Assembly: GCA_018813765.1 (NCBI GenBank)
Contig: JAHJBC010000013.1
Span: 62,001 to 126,000 of the forward strand
Direction of reading: 5' to 3'
From: Gammaproteobacteria bacterium
Lineage (GTDB): Bacteria; Pseudomonadota; Gammaproteobacteria; Burkholderiales; Gallionellaceae
DNA: 64,000 nt
The notes beneath the pieces are model-generated. The model did not search any database. It saw only the letters and a list, made by a program, of their open reading frames with translations, and was not told where the DNA came from. A program made the translations under genes and the position numbers. Positions 26,151 to 35,251 of this stretch are shown in pieces; position 1 is the stretch's first letter; every line of letters begins with the position of its first letter.

Positions 26151-26609
26151 ATGGAACGGACTACACTGGATCTTTGGGTGGGCGCATTCGTCGTGGCAGG
26201 TCTTGCCGCGCTGGTGGTGCTGGCGCTCAAGGTCGGAAACCTGAGCACTTATAATGTGTCTGAGTCTTATCAGTTGCAGGCGCACTTCACCAATGTGGGC
26301 GGCCTGAAGCCGACCGCCTCGGTGAGGAGTTCCGGCGTGCTGGTGGGGCGGGTGACCAGCATTACGCTGGATACCGAGCGCTACGAGGCCAGGGTGACCA
26401 TGAGCATAGACAAGCGCTACCAGTTTCCCAAGGACACCTTCGCCAACATCCTGACTTCGGGCCTGCTGGGCGAACAATATATCGGCCTGCTACCGGGCGG
26501 CGACGACGTGATGCTGAAGGAAGGCGAGGAGTTCAAGCAGACGCAGTCGGCGGTGGTGCTGGAAGACTTGATCGGCAAGTTCTTTACCACCAGCGTCGAT
26601 GCGAAGTGA
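26151..26609 (+). CDS. mlaD: Phospholipid-transport substrate-binding protein MlaD (MCE domain)
   Basis: A 152-residue protein with one N-terminal membrane helix (LWVGAFVVAGLAALVVLALKV) and an MCE domain (AHFTNVGGLKPTASVRSSGVLVGRVTSI..., FANILTSGLLGEQYIGLLPGGD). MlaD forms a periplasmic hexameric ring on the MlaFE complex and passes lipids to MlaC. Length is typical. It follows mlaE by 4 bases. Confidence 0.95.
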   Translation: MERTTLDLWVGAFVVAGLAALVVLALKVGNLSTYNVSESYQLQAHFTNVGGLKPTASVRSSGVLVGRVTSITLDTERYEARVTMSIDKRYQFPKDTFANILTSGLLGEQYIGLLPGGDDVMLKEGEEFKQTQSAVVLEDLIGKFFTTSVDAK

Positions 26610-26628
26610 TACACGGAAAACATCAATC

Positions 26629-27276
26629 ATGAAGAAGACATTTGCAGTGTTGTGCGGTGTGTTGCTGCTGGGCGCCATGGCTGGCGTGCGCGCCGACGTG
26701 CCGGAGCCCGATGTGCTGATCAAGGATACGGTGCGCGAAGTGCTGGATATCGTGCGTAACGACCAGGAGTTGCGTGCTGGCAACCAGAAGAAGATGCTGG
26801 AACTGGTGGATGCCAAGGTGCTGCCGCATTTCAATTTCGAACGCATGACCAAACTGGCGGTGGGCAGGGCTTGGCGTACTGCCACGCCCGAGCAGAAACA
26901 GTCCTTGCAGTCGGAATTCCGCATTCTGCTGGTGCGCACCTATACCAAGGCGTTTACCTCTTATCGCGACCAGATCGTCGAGGTCAAGCCAGCCAGGCTG
27001 GACGGTGTCGCGACGGAAGTGACCATCAGGACCGAGATCGTGAAGCCGGGCGGGCAGCAGCCGATACTGGTGGATTACGACATGGAGAAGACCCCGAACG
27101 GCTGGAAGGTGTACGACCTGACGGTGGAGGGCGTGAGCCTGGTAACCAGTTATCGCGGCACCTTTGCCGACCAGATCAAGCAAGTCGGCATCGACGGCCT
27201 GATCAATACGCTGGTCGAGAAGAACCGGACCGCGGCAGAAAATGCCGTCAAGGCCGAACAGGCGGCCGTCAAATGA
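26629..27276 (+). CDS. mlaC: Periplasmic phospholipid-binding protein MlaC
   Basis: The ATG at 26629 gives 215 residues with a signal peptide (MKKTFAVLCGVLLLGAMAGVRA). The mature part matches MlaC (Ttg2D): VLIKDTVREVLDIVRN, RMTKLAVGRAWRTATPEQKQSLQSEF, then VNYRFTV-like NGWKVYDLTVEGVSLVTSYRG. It ferries phospholipids across the periplasm between MlaD and the outer-membrane MlaA, whose gene is not in this window. It is followed by mlaB with an ATGA overlap. Confidence 0.94.
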   Translation: MKKTFAVLCGVLLLGAMAGVRADVPEPDVLIKDTVREVLDIVRNDQELRAGNQKKMLELVDAKVLPHFNFERMTKLAVGRAWRTATPEQKQSLQSEFRILLVRTYTKAFTSYRDQIVEVKPARLDGVATEVTIRTEIVKPGGQQPILVDYDMEKTPNGWKVYDLTVEGVSLVTSYRGTFADQIKQVGIDGLINTLVEKNRTAAENAVKAEQAAVK

Positions 27277-27566
27277 TGCTGCGCGAAGGAGATGTGCTGC
27301 GGGTCTCCGGCAGCCTGACCATGGAAAGCATCGGTGCCGCATTCGGCGATGCCATGCAGCCGCTGGAGGGCAAGGCGTGGACCATCGATCTGGCGCAGGT
27401 CGAGACGGCCGATTCCGCCGCCGTGAGCATGTTGCTGGGCTGGATGCGCAATGCGCAACGTCACGGGGCGAAGCTGACTTTCGTCAACGTTCCCGGCAAT
27501 CTGCTCAGCCTGGCCAAGCTGTACGGCGTGGCCGATGCGCTGCAATTGAATCACAAATCCAACTAA
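27273..27566 (+). CDS. mlaB: STAS-domain protein MlaB
   Basis: A 97-residue STAS-domain protein, the small cytoplasmic subunit that binds and stabilises MlaF. Visible are VLRVSGSLTMESIGAAFGDA, WTIDLAQVETADSAAVSMLLGWMR (with the Ser/Thr region typical of MlaB) and LTFVNVPGNLLSLAKLYGV. Start is at ATG 27273 overlapping the mlaC stop, or the adjacent ATG 27276. The frame is open upstream but that part is antiregister to mlaC. murA follows after 30 bases; the bolA/ibaG gene often found here is absent. Confidence 0.9.
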   Translation: MMLREGDVLRVSGSLTMESIGAAFGDAMQPLEGKAWTIDLAQVETADSAAVSMLLGWMRNAQRHGAKLTFVNVPGNLLSLAKLYGVADALQLNHKSN

Positions 27567-28847
<1,281 letters not shown>

Positions 28848-28848
28848 C

Positions 28849-28912
28849 ACCCTCTCCCGGCGCTGACGCGCCACCCTCTCCCGCGAGCGGGAGAGGGGCT
28901 GGGGGAGAGGGT
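28849..28912. repeat. C/G-rich palindromic repeat between murA and hisG
   Basis: ACCCTCTCCC at 28849-28858 pairs with GGGAGAGGGT at 28903-28912, and an inner hairpin CCCTCTCCCGC-GA-GCGGGAGAGGG lies between. It belongs to the same family as the insertions in cysS and the repeats near lipB and ispA. Confidence 0.85.
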
Positions 28913-28934
28913 AATGCAATGAAAGATTGAAAAC

Positions 28935-29570
28935 ATGATCACCATCGCTTTATCCAAAGGCCGCATCTTCGATGAGACCCTGCCGCTGCTGAAAGCGGCC
29001 GGCATCACGCCGCTGGAAGACCCCGAGTCTTCGCGCAAGCTCATCCTGCCGACCAACCGCGCCGACGTGCGACTGATCATCGTGCGCGCTTCCGATGTGC
29101 CGACCTATGTGCAATACGGCGCGGCGGACATGGGTGTGGCGGGCAAGGACGTGCTCAATGAACATGGCGGCGAGGGTTTGTACCAGCCCATCGATCTCAA
29201 CATCGCCAAATGCCGCATGATGGTCGCGGTGCGCAACGGCTTCGATTACGAGTCGGCGGTGAAGCAGGGCGCGCGCCTGCGCGTGGCCACCAAATACGTG
29301 AAGACCGCGCGCGAGCACTTCGCCTCCAAGGGCGTGCACGTCGACCTGATCAAGCTGTACGGCTCGATGGAACTGGCGCCGCTGGTCGGCCTGTCCGATG
29401 CCATCGTCGACCTGGTCAGCAGCGGTGCGACCCTGAAAGCCAACGACCTCAAGGCGGTGGAAGAGATCGTGCAGATCTCCTCGCGCCTGGTGGTGAATCA
29501 GGCCTCGTTGAAACTTAAACGCGAAACGATACAACCCATGCTGGATGCTTTTGCCGGAGCCGTAAAGTGA
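28935..29570 (+). CDS. hisG: ATP phosphoribosyltransferase catalytic subunit (short form)
   Basis: Condenses ATP and PRPP in the first step of histidine synthesis. At 211 residues it is the short HisG form (HisG-S), which works with the regulatory subunit HisZ; hisZ is not in the window. The family start [18 protein letters not shown], the PRPP loop region [14 protein letters not shown] and [11 protein letters not shown] are visible. Its end overlaps the hisD start by 4 bases. Confidence 0.95.
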   Translation: MITIALSKGRIFDETLPLLKAAGITPLEDPESSRKLILPTNRADVRLIIVRASDVPTYVQYGAADMGVAGKDVLNEHGGEGLYQPIDLNIAKCRMMVAVRNGFDYESAVKQGARLRVATKYVKTAREHFASKGVHVDLIKLYGSMELAPLVGLSDAIVDLVSSGATLKANDLKAVEEIVQISSRLVVNQASLKLKRETIQPMLDAFAGAVK

Positions 29571-30865
29571 ACATCACCAGACTATCCACCCAACAAGCCG
29601 ATTTCGACGCCAGGCTGAACAAACTGCTGGCTTTCGAGGAAACCGCCGACGAGAAACTGGAAGCGACCGTCGCCGCCATCCTCGCCGACGTGAAATTGCG
29701 CGGCGATGCGGCCGTGCTGGAATACACGCGCAAATTCGACCGCCTGTCATTGCTGGATGCGGCCGCGATGGAGTTGCCCCAGTCCGAGTTGAAGGCGGCC
29801 TTCGACGGCTTGCCTGCCGACCAGAAGTCGGCGCTGCAACAGGCTGCCGAGCGCGTCACCGACTATCACAAGAAGCAGTTGCAGGCTTCCTGGAACTACC
29901 TCGACGACGACGGCACCATGCTCGGCCAGCAGGTCACGCCGCTGGACCGCGTCGGTCTATACGTGCCCGGCGGCAAGGCGGCCTATCCGTCTTCCGTGCT
30001 GATGAACGCCTTGCCCGCCAAGGTGGCCGGCGTGGCCGAGCTCATCATGGTGGTACCCACGCCGGACGGCGTGAAGAACCAGTTGGTGCTGGCGGCGGCA
30101 CACCTGTCCGGCGTGGATCGCGTGTTCACCATTGGCGGGGCGCAGGCGGTGGGCGCATTGGCCTATGGCACCGCGACCATCCCCAAGGTGGACAAGGTCG
30201 TCGGCCCCGGCAATGCCTATGTGGCTTCGGCCAAGCGCCGCGTGTTCGGCGTCTGCGGTATCGATATGATCGCCGGCCCGTCCGAGATCCTGGTGATCTG
30301 CGACGGCAAGACCGACCCGGACTGGGTGGCGATGGACCTGTTCTCGCAGGCCGAGCACGACGAGCTGGCACAGGCCATCCTGCTGTCGCCGGACGCGGCT
30401 TTCATCGATGCCGTGGCGGCGAGTGCCGACAAGCTGCTGGAACAGATGCCGCGCAAGGACATCATCCGGACCGCGCTGGAGAACCGCGGCGCGCTGATCC
30501 ATGTTGCGGACATGGATGAAGCCTGCGTCATCGCCAACCGCATCGCGCCCGAGCATCTGGAACTGTCGGTCGGCGACCCGCAGCTCTGGCTGCCCAAGCT
30601 CAAACATGCCGGGGCCATCTTCATGGGCCGTTACACCTCGGAATCGCTGGGCGACTATTGCGCGGGGCCGAACCACGTGCTGCCCACCTCGGGTACGGCG
30701 CGCTTCTCCTCGCCGTTGGGGGTATACGACTTCCAGAAACGCACCAGCCTGATCCATGTTTCCGCCCAGGGCGCCCGCAATCTGGGCGAGATCGCTTCTA
30801 TCCTGGCTTTTGGCGAGGGTTTGCAGGCGCACGCCCAGTCGGCGTTGTACAGAAAAGGCCAGTGA
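29567..30865 (+). CDS. hisD: Histidinol dehydrogenase
   Basis: NAD- and zinc-dependent enzyme that oxidises histidinol to histidine in two steps. The 432-residue length is standard. Motifs include [65 protein letters not shown] (zinc Gln-His) and APEHLEL (catalytic Glu-His), then [14 protein letters not shown]. It is translationally coupled to hisG. The rest of the his operon is not in the window. Confidence 0.97.
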   Translation: MNITRLSTQQADFDARLNKLLAFEETADEKLEATVAAILADVKLRGDAAVLEYTRKFDRLSLLDAAAMELPQSELKAAFDGLPADQKSALQQAAERVTDYHKKQLQASWNYLDDDGTMLGQQVTPLDRVGLYVPGGKAAYPSSVLMNALPAKVAGVAELIMVVPTPDGVKNQLVLAAAHLSGVDRVFTIGGAQAVGALAYGTATIPKVDKVVGPGNAYVASAKRRVFGVCGIDMIAGPSEILVICDGKTDPDWVAMDLFSQAEHDELAQAILLSPDAAFIDAVAASADKLLEQMPRKDIIRTALENRGALIHVADMDEACVIANRIAPEHLELSVGDPQLWLPKLKHAGAIFMGRYTSESLGDYCAGPNHVLPTSGTARFSSPLGVYDFQKRTSLIHVSAQGARNLGEIASILAFGEGLQAHAQSALYRKGQ

Positions 30866-30874
30866 AACTTTGGG

Positions 30875-30903
30875 TTGTGGATTCGGGGATGTTTAGGTAG
30901 AAT
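30875..30903 (+). promoter_or_regulatory. Sigma-70 promoter for rpmB-rpmG
   Basis: TTGTGG (30875-30880), a 17-base spacer and TAGAAT (30898-30903) lie 37 bases before the rpmB ATG. The pair matches the hexamers in front of mlaF. Confidence 0.65.
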
Positions 30904-30939
30904 CCGCGCCTCTTTGAAAAACTGGTTGGGGAAATTGTC

Positions 30940-31176
30940 ATGGCACGCGTCTGTCAAGTAACGGGAAAAGGCCCCATGGTGGGCAACAACATCTCCCACG
31001 CGAACAACAAAACCAAGCGTCGCTTCTTGCCGAATCTGCAACGTCGCCGCTTGTGGGTCGAATCCGAGAATCGTTGGGTGTCTTTGCGCCTGACCAATGC
31101 TGCATTGCGCACCATCGACAAGAACGGCATCGACGCCGTCCTGTTCGAAATGCGCGCCCGCGGCGAGAAGGTATAA
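30940..31176 (+). CDS. rpmB: Large-subunit ribosomal protein bL28
   Basis: A 78-residue protein, the usual bL28 length: [39 protein letters not shown], then [18 protein letters not shown]. It binds 23S rRNA in the large subunit. The Cys-x-x-C zinc ligands of some bL28 proteins are absent, as is normal for proteobacteria. It is followed 12 bases later by rpmG, a conserved pairing. Confidence 0.97.
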   Translation: MARVCQVTGKGPMVGNNISHANNKTKRRFLPNLQRRRLWVESENRWVSLRLTNAALRTIDKNGIDAVLFEMRARGEKV

Positions 31177-31188
31177 AGGAGAAACAAT

Positions 31189-31359
31189 ATGGCATCCAAA
31201 GGCGGACGCGAAAAGATCAAACTGGAATCCTCGGCAGGTACCGGGCATTTCTACACCACCAACAAGAACAAGCGCACCACTCCGGAGAAACTTGAGTTCA
31301 TGAAGTTCGACCCGGTGGCACGCAAGCACGTCGCATACAAGGAAACCAAGCTGAAGTGA
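31189..31359 (+). CDS. rpmG: Large-subunit ribosomal protein bL33
   Basis: A 56-residue protein: [20 protein letters not shown], then [21 protein letters not shown] and [15 protein letters not shown]. This is a typical bL33 without the four zinc-binding cysteines (the C-minus form). The ATG at 31189 is preceded by AAAGGAGAAAC, a strong ribosome-binding site. It ends the rpmBG unit and is followed by a clear terminator. Confidence 0.97.
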   Translation: MASKGGREKIKLESSAGTGHFYTTNKNKRTTPEKLEFMKFDPVARKHVAYKETKLK

Positions 31360-31380
31360 TTCGGTGAAGTTCCGGTATGA

Positions 31381-31410
31381 AAAAAGCCCGCATCGTTGCG
31401 GGCTTTTTTG
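31381..31410 (+). terminator. Rho-independent terminator after rpmG
   Basis: AAAAAAGCCCGCA-TCGT-TGCGGGCTTTTTT: an 8-bp GC-rich stem flanked by A- and T-runs, so it could also stop transcription from the opposite direction (the SpoIIAA-like gene). Confidence 0.93.
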
Positions 31411-31432
31411 TGCATGCTTATTAGTGTTGTTG

Positions 31433-31502
31433 TAGGATGGGTTGAGCGCAGCGATACCCATCAAGAAATCGATGGGTATCGCTGCGCTCAACCCATCCTA
31501 CG
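31433..31502. repeat. Perfect 31-bp inverted repeat
   Basis: Left arm 31433-31463 starts GTAGGATGGGTTGAGCGCAG; the right arm 31472-31502 is its exact reverse complement, with an 8-base loop. GTAGGATGGGTTGAGC units are a common interspersed repeat in proteobacteria. It lies between the rpmG terminator and the convergent SpoIIAA-like gene. Confidence 0.95.
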
Positions 31503-31514
31503 TTGCTGCAAGGT

Positions 31515-31862
31515 TCAGGCCGCGACCCAGTCTTGTGCTTCCTGGTAATCCCCGAACGCGCGGATATCCGCATCCACGAACAAACGCGACAGCCAGGCCT
31601 GCCAGGTCAGCCACTGGTCGTCGGTGACGACGGCGATCTTGCTGAAATCGTGGTTGTGCTCGCGGCTGAAGAACTTGATCTCCTCCCAGGCTACATCGGC
31701 GGTGTAATCCAGCATGCCGCGCAGGTCGAACAACAGGCTCACCTTGCCGCCGCTCTTCAGCTTGTACAGCGCATGCTCCTCGAACTGCTTGAAGTCGGCG
31801 AGGGTGAATTCGCCCATGACGGCGATGTTGACGAGGTTGTTCTTTTCTTCGATGGTGATCAT
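31515..31862 (-). CDS. SpoIIAA-like (STAS/Sec14-related) protein
   Basis: The ATG at 31860-31862 gives 115 residues: MITIEEKNNLVNIAVMGEFT, LLFDLRGMLDYTADVAWEEIKF, KIAVVTDDQWLTWQAWLSRL and a terminal AQDWVAA. This matches the SpoIIAA-like family of small cytoplasmic proteins that bind lipids or partner proteins; no catalytic residues are known. It overlaps the transporter gene by ATGA at 31859-31862. Longer forms in this frame read antisense through that gene and are not credible. Confidence 0.82.
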   Translation of the reverse strand: MITIEEKNNLVNIAVMGEFTLADFKQFEEHALYKLKSGGKVSLLFDLRGMLDYTADVAWEEIKFFSREHNHDFSKIAVVTDDQWLTWQAWLSRLFVDADIRAFGDYQEAQDWVAA

Positions 31863-32713
31863 TTGCGTACCTCTGTGTGGGTTGGTGCCAGGCGCAAGCT
31901 TAACATGCCGCTGGCGATGATGAACGCGATGCCCAGCCAGGCGCTCAAGCTCAGCAGTTCCTGCCAGAACAGCAGGCCGAACAGGGCCGAGAACACGATG
32001 GTGCTGTAGGCCAGGCTGCCGACCACCAGCGTCTGTCCGGTGCGGTAGGCGCGGGTCATGGCGAGTTGGGCGAAAGTGGCGGATGCACCCAGCGCGACCA
32101 GCAGCGGCAAATCGGCCAGCGCGACCGGATGCAGGGTGTCCTGCAACATCCACACGCCGCTGACCAGCGTGGCGATCAGGTTGAAATAGAACACCACGCG
32201 CATGCCTGGCTCGCCCAGCATGCCGAGTTGGCGCACGTTGAGCAGGGCAAAACCGGCCAGGAAGCCGGAGGCCAGCCCCAGCAGACCGCTGGTGAACTGC
32301 TCGCGCTCCAACGTTGGATGCAACAGCAGCACCACGCCGACAAAGCCCACCGCCAGCGACGTGCTCAACGGCATGTGGAACTTCTCTTTCAGCACCAGCA
32401 CGGTCAGGGCGGAGAGGAACAGCGACGAGGTGTAGTTGAGTGTGATGGCGGTGGCCAGCGGCAACACGGCGATGCAATGAAAGAACAGCATCATCGCCAG
32501 CGTGCCGGTAATCCCGCGCCACAGGTGCCCGCTCCAGTGCCTGGTGTGCAGTTTGACGCGCTGCTGGTGCAGCATGGCGTACACGATCAGCAGGCCGAAG
32601 AAAGAACGGTAGAACACCAACTCGCTGGTGGAGAAACGCGGCGCGCCGAGCTTGACCAGCACGCCCATGCAGGCGAATAACAGCCCTGCGACCAGCATCC
32701 ACAATGAACCCAT
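31859..32713 (-). CDS. EamA-family drug/metabolite transporter
   Basis: A 284-residue inner-membrane protein with about ten membrane helices in two EamA repeats (residues ~5-130 and ~145-275). The first repeat includes FSTSELVFYRSFFGLLIVY and ATAITLNYTSSLFLSALTVLVLKEKF; the second ends IIASGMLSLRLAP. The family exports or imports small metabolites; the substrate cannot be told. A half-copy of a GTCAT-type repeat lies just before its start. Confidence 0.9.
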   Translation of the reverse strand: MGSLWMLVAGLLFACMGVLVKLGAPRFSTSELVFYRSFFGLLIVYAMLHQQRVKLHTRHWSGHLWRGITGTLAMMLFFHCIAVLPLATAITLNYTSSLFLSALTVLVLKEKFHMPLSTSLAVGFVGVVLLLHPTLEREQFTSGLLGLASGFLAGFALLNVRQLGMLGEPGMRVVFYFNLIATLVSGVWMLQDTLHPVALADLPLLVALGASATFAQLAMTRAYRTGQTLVVGSLAYSTIVFSALFGLLFWQELLSLSAWLGIAFIIASGMLSLRLAPTHTEVRK

Positions 32714-32720
32714 GTTGTCT

Positions 32721-32746
32721 CGTCATCCCCGCTTGCGCGGGAATGG
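32721..32746. repeat. Short GTCATCCCCGC hairpin
   Basis: CGTCATCCCCGCTTGCGCGGGAATGG forms one hairpin (TCCCCGC-TT-GCGCGGGA), a half-unit related to the GTCAT family, between the EamA gene and the Rieske oxygenase stop. Confidence 0.75.
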
Positions 32747-32751
32747 CATCG

Positions 32752-33858
32752 TTATTTGATATGCGGTCCGAGGTTGCGCATCAGCCACTCGTGGTAATGC
32801 AGCATGCCGTCCTCGGTGGGCGACTGGTAAGGGCCGACTTCTTCGACGCCCTGCTTGTACAGGGCGCGGCGGCCTTCATGCATGCGCAGGCAGATGACGT
32901 CGTCCTCCACCGCCGTTTCGCGGTAGGCTTTCTTCTCCGCCTCGATGTACTCGCGCTCGAACAGCACGATATCTTCGGGATAGTAGAACTCCACGATGTT
33001 GGCGCAATGGTCCGTGTCGCGCGGCACCACGGTGCTCACCACCAGCGTGTTCGGATACCACTCGACCGTGATATTGGGATAGTAGGTCAGCCAGATCGCG
33101 CCGTATTTCGGCATCTCGCCCTTGCTGTAGCGGTGGATCTGTTTGGCCCATTGTTCGTACACCGGGCTGCCGGCCTTCTTGTGCAGGTCGTTGATGCCCA
33201 CGGTCTGCACGCTGAAGTTCTCGCCGAAGGTCCACTTCAGGTCGTCGCAATTCACCAGTTGGCCCAAGCCCGGGTGGAAGGGCACCACGTGGTAGTCTTC
33301 CTGATAGACCTCGATGAAGGTCTTCCAGTTGAAGTTGTATTCGTCGATCTCCACCCGGTCCAGCATATAGCCGGAGAAGTCGATTTCGTCGAAGGCGGGC
33401 ATGTTGGCCAGATCTTTGGCGATGTCGCGCTTGCCCGCGAACAGCAGGCCTTTCCAGTTCTGCAACGGCGTCTTGTTCAGGTGCAGGCAGGGATTGTTCG
33501 GGAAGTGCGGTGCGCCGATCAGTTCGCCGTCGTTCTTGTAGGTCCAGCGGTGCAGCGGGCACACGATGTTCTTGGCGGTACCGCGACCCTCTAGCATGGT
33601 GGCCTGGCGGTGGCGGCAGATGTTGGAGAGCAGTTCCACGCCGCTCTCGTTGCGCACCAGCATCTTGGCTTTGTTCATCCAGTCGATCACATGATAGTCG
33701 CCGAGGTTGGGCACCATCAGTTCATGGCCGACGTAGAGCGGGCCGGCGTCAAGCAGCACTCGCTGCTCTATCTCCAGCACCTTGGGATCGAAGTACCAGC
33801 GTAACGGCGGCTGTGCGGAAACGGGATTGAATTGCTTTAACTTGGCGATTTCGGACAT
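32752..33858 (-). CDS. Rieske-type aromatic ring-hydroxylating oxygenase, alpha subunit
   Basis: A 368-residue iron oxygenase from ATG 33856-33858. The Rieske [2Fe-2S] ligands are Cys81-x-His83 (NICRHR) and Cys100-x2-His103 (VCPLHRW). The mononuclear iron site is in FIEVYQEDYHVVPFHPGL (His190, His195), with a later acidic ligand. Such enzymes insert oxygen into aromatic or amine substrates with electrons from a ferredoxin reductase. No beta subunit or reductase gene is nearby, so it may be a single-subunit (monooxygenase/choline-oxygenase-like) member using shared electron donors. It is transcribed away from xseB-ispA-dxs. The substrate is unknown. Confidence 0.88.
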   Translation of the reverse strand: MSEIAKLKQFNPVSAQPPLRWYFDPKVLEIEQRVLLDAGPLYVGHELMVPNLGDYHVIDWMNKAKMLVRNESGVELLSNICRHRQATMLEGRGTAKNIVCPLHRWTYKNDGELIGAPHFPNNPCLHLNKTPLQNWKGLLFAGKRDIAKDLANMPAFDEIDFSGYMLDRVEIDEYNFNWKTFIEVYQEDYHVVPFHPGLGQLVNCDDLKWTFGENFSVQTVGINDLHKKAGSPVYEQWAKQIHRYSKGEMPKYGAIWLTYYPNITVEWYPNTLVVSTVVPRDTDHCANIVEFYYPEDIVLFEREYIEAEKKAYRETAVEDDVICLRMHEGRRALYKQGVEEVGPYQSPTEDGMLHYHEWLMRNLGPHIK

Positions 33859-33939
33859 GCCCCCACCCTTTGCAGAATGAATTGTGATGAATAAGGGAGC
33901 GGGGATTGTCCCCGAAATCCGGAGGGGGGGCAATAAAAA

Positions 33940-33969
33940 TTGGCCCTGTGTAGTGTGCTTGGGTAAAAT
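33940..33969 (+). promoter_or_regulatory. Predicted promoter for xseB-ispA-dxs
   Basis: TTGGCC (33940-33945), an 18-base spacer and TAAAAT (33964-33969) precede xseB by 39 bases. The surrounding ~150-base intergenic region also must hold the divergent oxygenase promoter, which I could not place. Confidence 0.45.
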
Positions 33970-34008
33970 GCCGTCCTTACGCGGATACGGATGCATATGG
34001 GAATCGAG

Positions 34009-34248
34009 ATGGCGGCAAAAACCGGCAAGACACAGAGTTTCGAAGCGGCACTGTCCGAACTGGAACAGGTCGTGGCGGACATGGAGTCCGGCAAGCTGGC
34101 GCTGGAAGATTCGCTGGCGGCCTATAAACGCGGCGCGGAACTGCTGGCGCAGTGTCGTTCGCGCCTGGACGATGCGCAACAGCAGGTGCGCGTGCTGGAA
34201 GAGGGCGTCCTCAAGGATTTCAGCGCATCCAACGGGCAAGGCGAATAG
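34009..34248 (+). CDS. xseB: Exodeoxyribonuclease VII small subunit
   Basis: A small acidic helical protein: SFEAALSELEQVVADMESGKLALEDSLAAYKRGAELLAQCRSRLDDAQQQVRVLEEG is a full match to XseB. It joins XseA (not here) to form exonuclease VII, which degrades single-stranded DNA. The ATG at 34009 (79 residues) is preferred because it follows GGGAATCGAG; ATGs at 33991 and 33997 would add up to six residues. The xseB-ispA-dxs order is widely conserved. Confidence 0.95.
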   Translation: MAAKTGKTQSFEAALSELEQVVADMESGKLALEDSLAAYKRGAELLAQCRSRLDDAQQQVRVLEEGVLKDFSASNGQGE

Positions 34249-34292
34249 CCTCCATGATAATGACACACCATGTCCGCTTCCCTCACCTCAAT

Positions 34293-34314
34293 CCTCTCCC
34301 GCAAGCGGGAGAGG
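34293..34314. repeat. CCTCTCCCGC hairpin between xseB and ispA
   Basis: CCTCTCCCGC-AA-GCGGGAGAGG, a 10-bp stem of the same C/G-rich family as the murA-hisG repeat. It lies in the 115-base spacer that separates xseB from ispA, which are usually closer, so the element has pushed them apart. Confidence 0.82.
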
Positions 34315-34363
34315 AGGCGAACGAATCGCTACGCGAATTTCGCGTAAACGATGCAAATTGACG

Positions 34364-35251
34364 ATGTCCGACTTCACTTCCTGGGTGTCCACCCATCAAT
34401 CCCGTTTTGAAAACGTTCTGAAGCGTCTGCTGCCGCAGGCCGATGCAACGCCGCAGCGTCTGCACGCCGCGATGCGTTACAGCGTGCTGGATGGCGGCAA
34501 GCGCGTGCGTCCGCTGCTGGCTTATGCAGCAGGGGAATTGAGCGGTGCTTCGACCGAACGTGTCGAGATCGCGGGTGCCGCGGTCGAGCTCATCCACGCC
34601 TATTCGCTGGTGCATGACGACATGCCGTGCATGGATGACGATGTGCTGCGCCGTGGCAAACCGACCTGCCATGTCGAGTACGACGAGGCGACCGCGTTGC
34701 TGGTGGGAGACGCGTTGCAGAGTCTGGCGTTCCAGTTGTTGTCGGAGAACCGCCTGAGCGTCGATGCGAACAGGCAATTGCAGATGGTGAAGCTGCTGGC
34801 CGCGGCTTCCGGTTCGAACGGCATGGCGGGCGGGCAGGCCATCGACCTCGCCAGCGTCGGCAAGCAACTGACGCTGCCCGAACTGGAACAGATGCATATC
34901 CGCAAGACTGGCGCACTGATCCGCGCTGCCATCCTGCTTGGCGCGTATTGCGGCGACATGGGCAAGGAACAGATGGATGCGCTCGACCATTACGGCAAGT
35001 GCGTTGGACTGGCCTTTCAGGTGGTGGATGACATCCTCGACAGCGAGGCCGATACCGCCACGCTGGGCAAGACCGCCGGCAAGGATGCCGACAACGACAA
35101 ACCGACCTATGTGACCCTGCTCGGCGCAGCCGAGGCGAAAAAGATGGCGGCCGGCTTGCATGCCGAGGCATTGGATTCGCTGGCGGGATTCGGCGCTCCG
35201 GCGCTCCGGCTGCGCGAACTGGCCGACTTCATCGTGATGAGAAAGTATTGA
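34364..35251 (+). CDS. ispA: Farnesyl diphosphate synthase (geranyltranstransferase)
   Basis: A 295-residue polyprenyl synthase making C15 farnesyl diphosphate from IPP and DMAPP. The first Asp-rich motif is [12 protein letters not shown], the second DDILD ([13 protein letters not shown]), with GGKRVRP at the N-terminal binding site and KTGALIRA before helix H. The ATG at 34364 starts [12 protein letters not shown]; the upstream open frame is out of register with xseB. Its stop shares one base with the dxs start. Confidence 0.95.
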   Translation: MSDFTSWVSTHQSRFENVLKRLLPQADATPQRLHAAMRYSVLDGGKRVRPLLAYAAGELSGASTERVEIAGAAVELIHAYSLVHDDMPCMDDDVLRRGKPTCHVEYDEATALLVGDALQSLAFQLLSENRLSVDANRQLQMVKLLAAASGSNGMAGGQAIDLASVGKQLTLPELEQMHIRKTGALIRAAILLGAYCGDMGKEQMDALDHYGKCVGLAFQVVDDILDSEADTATLGKTAGKDADNDKPTYVTLLGAAEAKKMAAGLHAEALDSLAGFGAPALRLRELADFIVMRKY

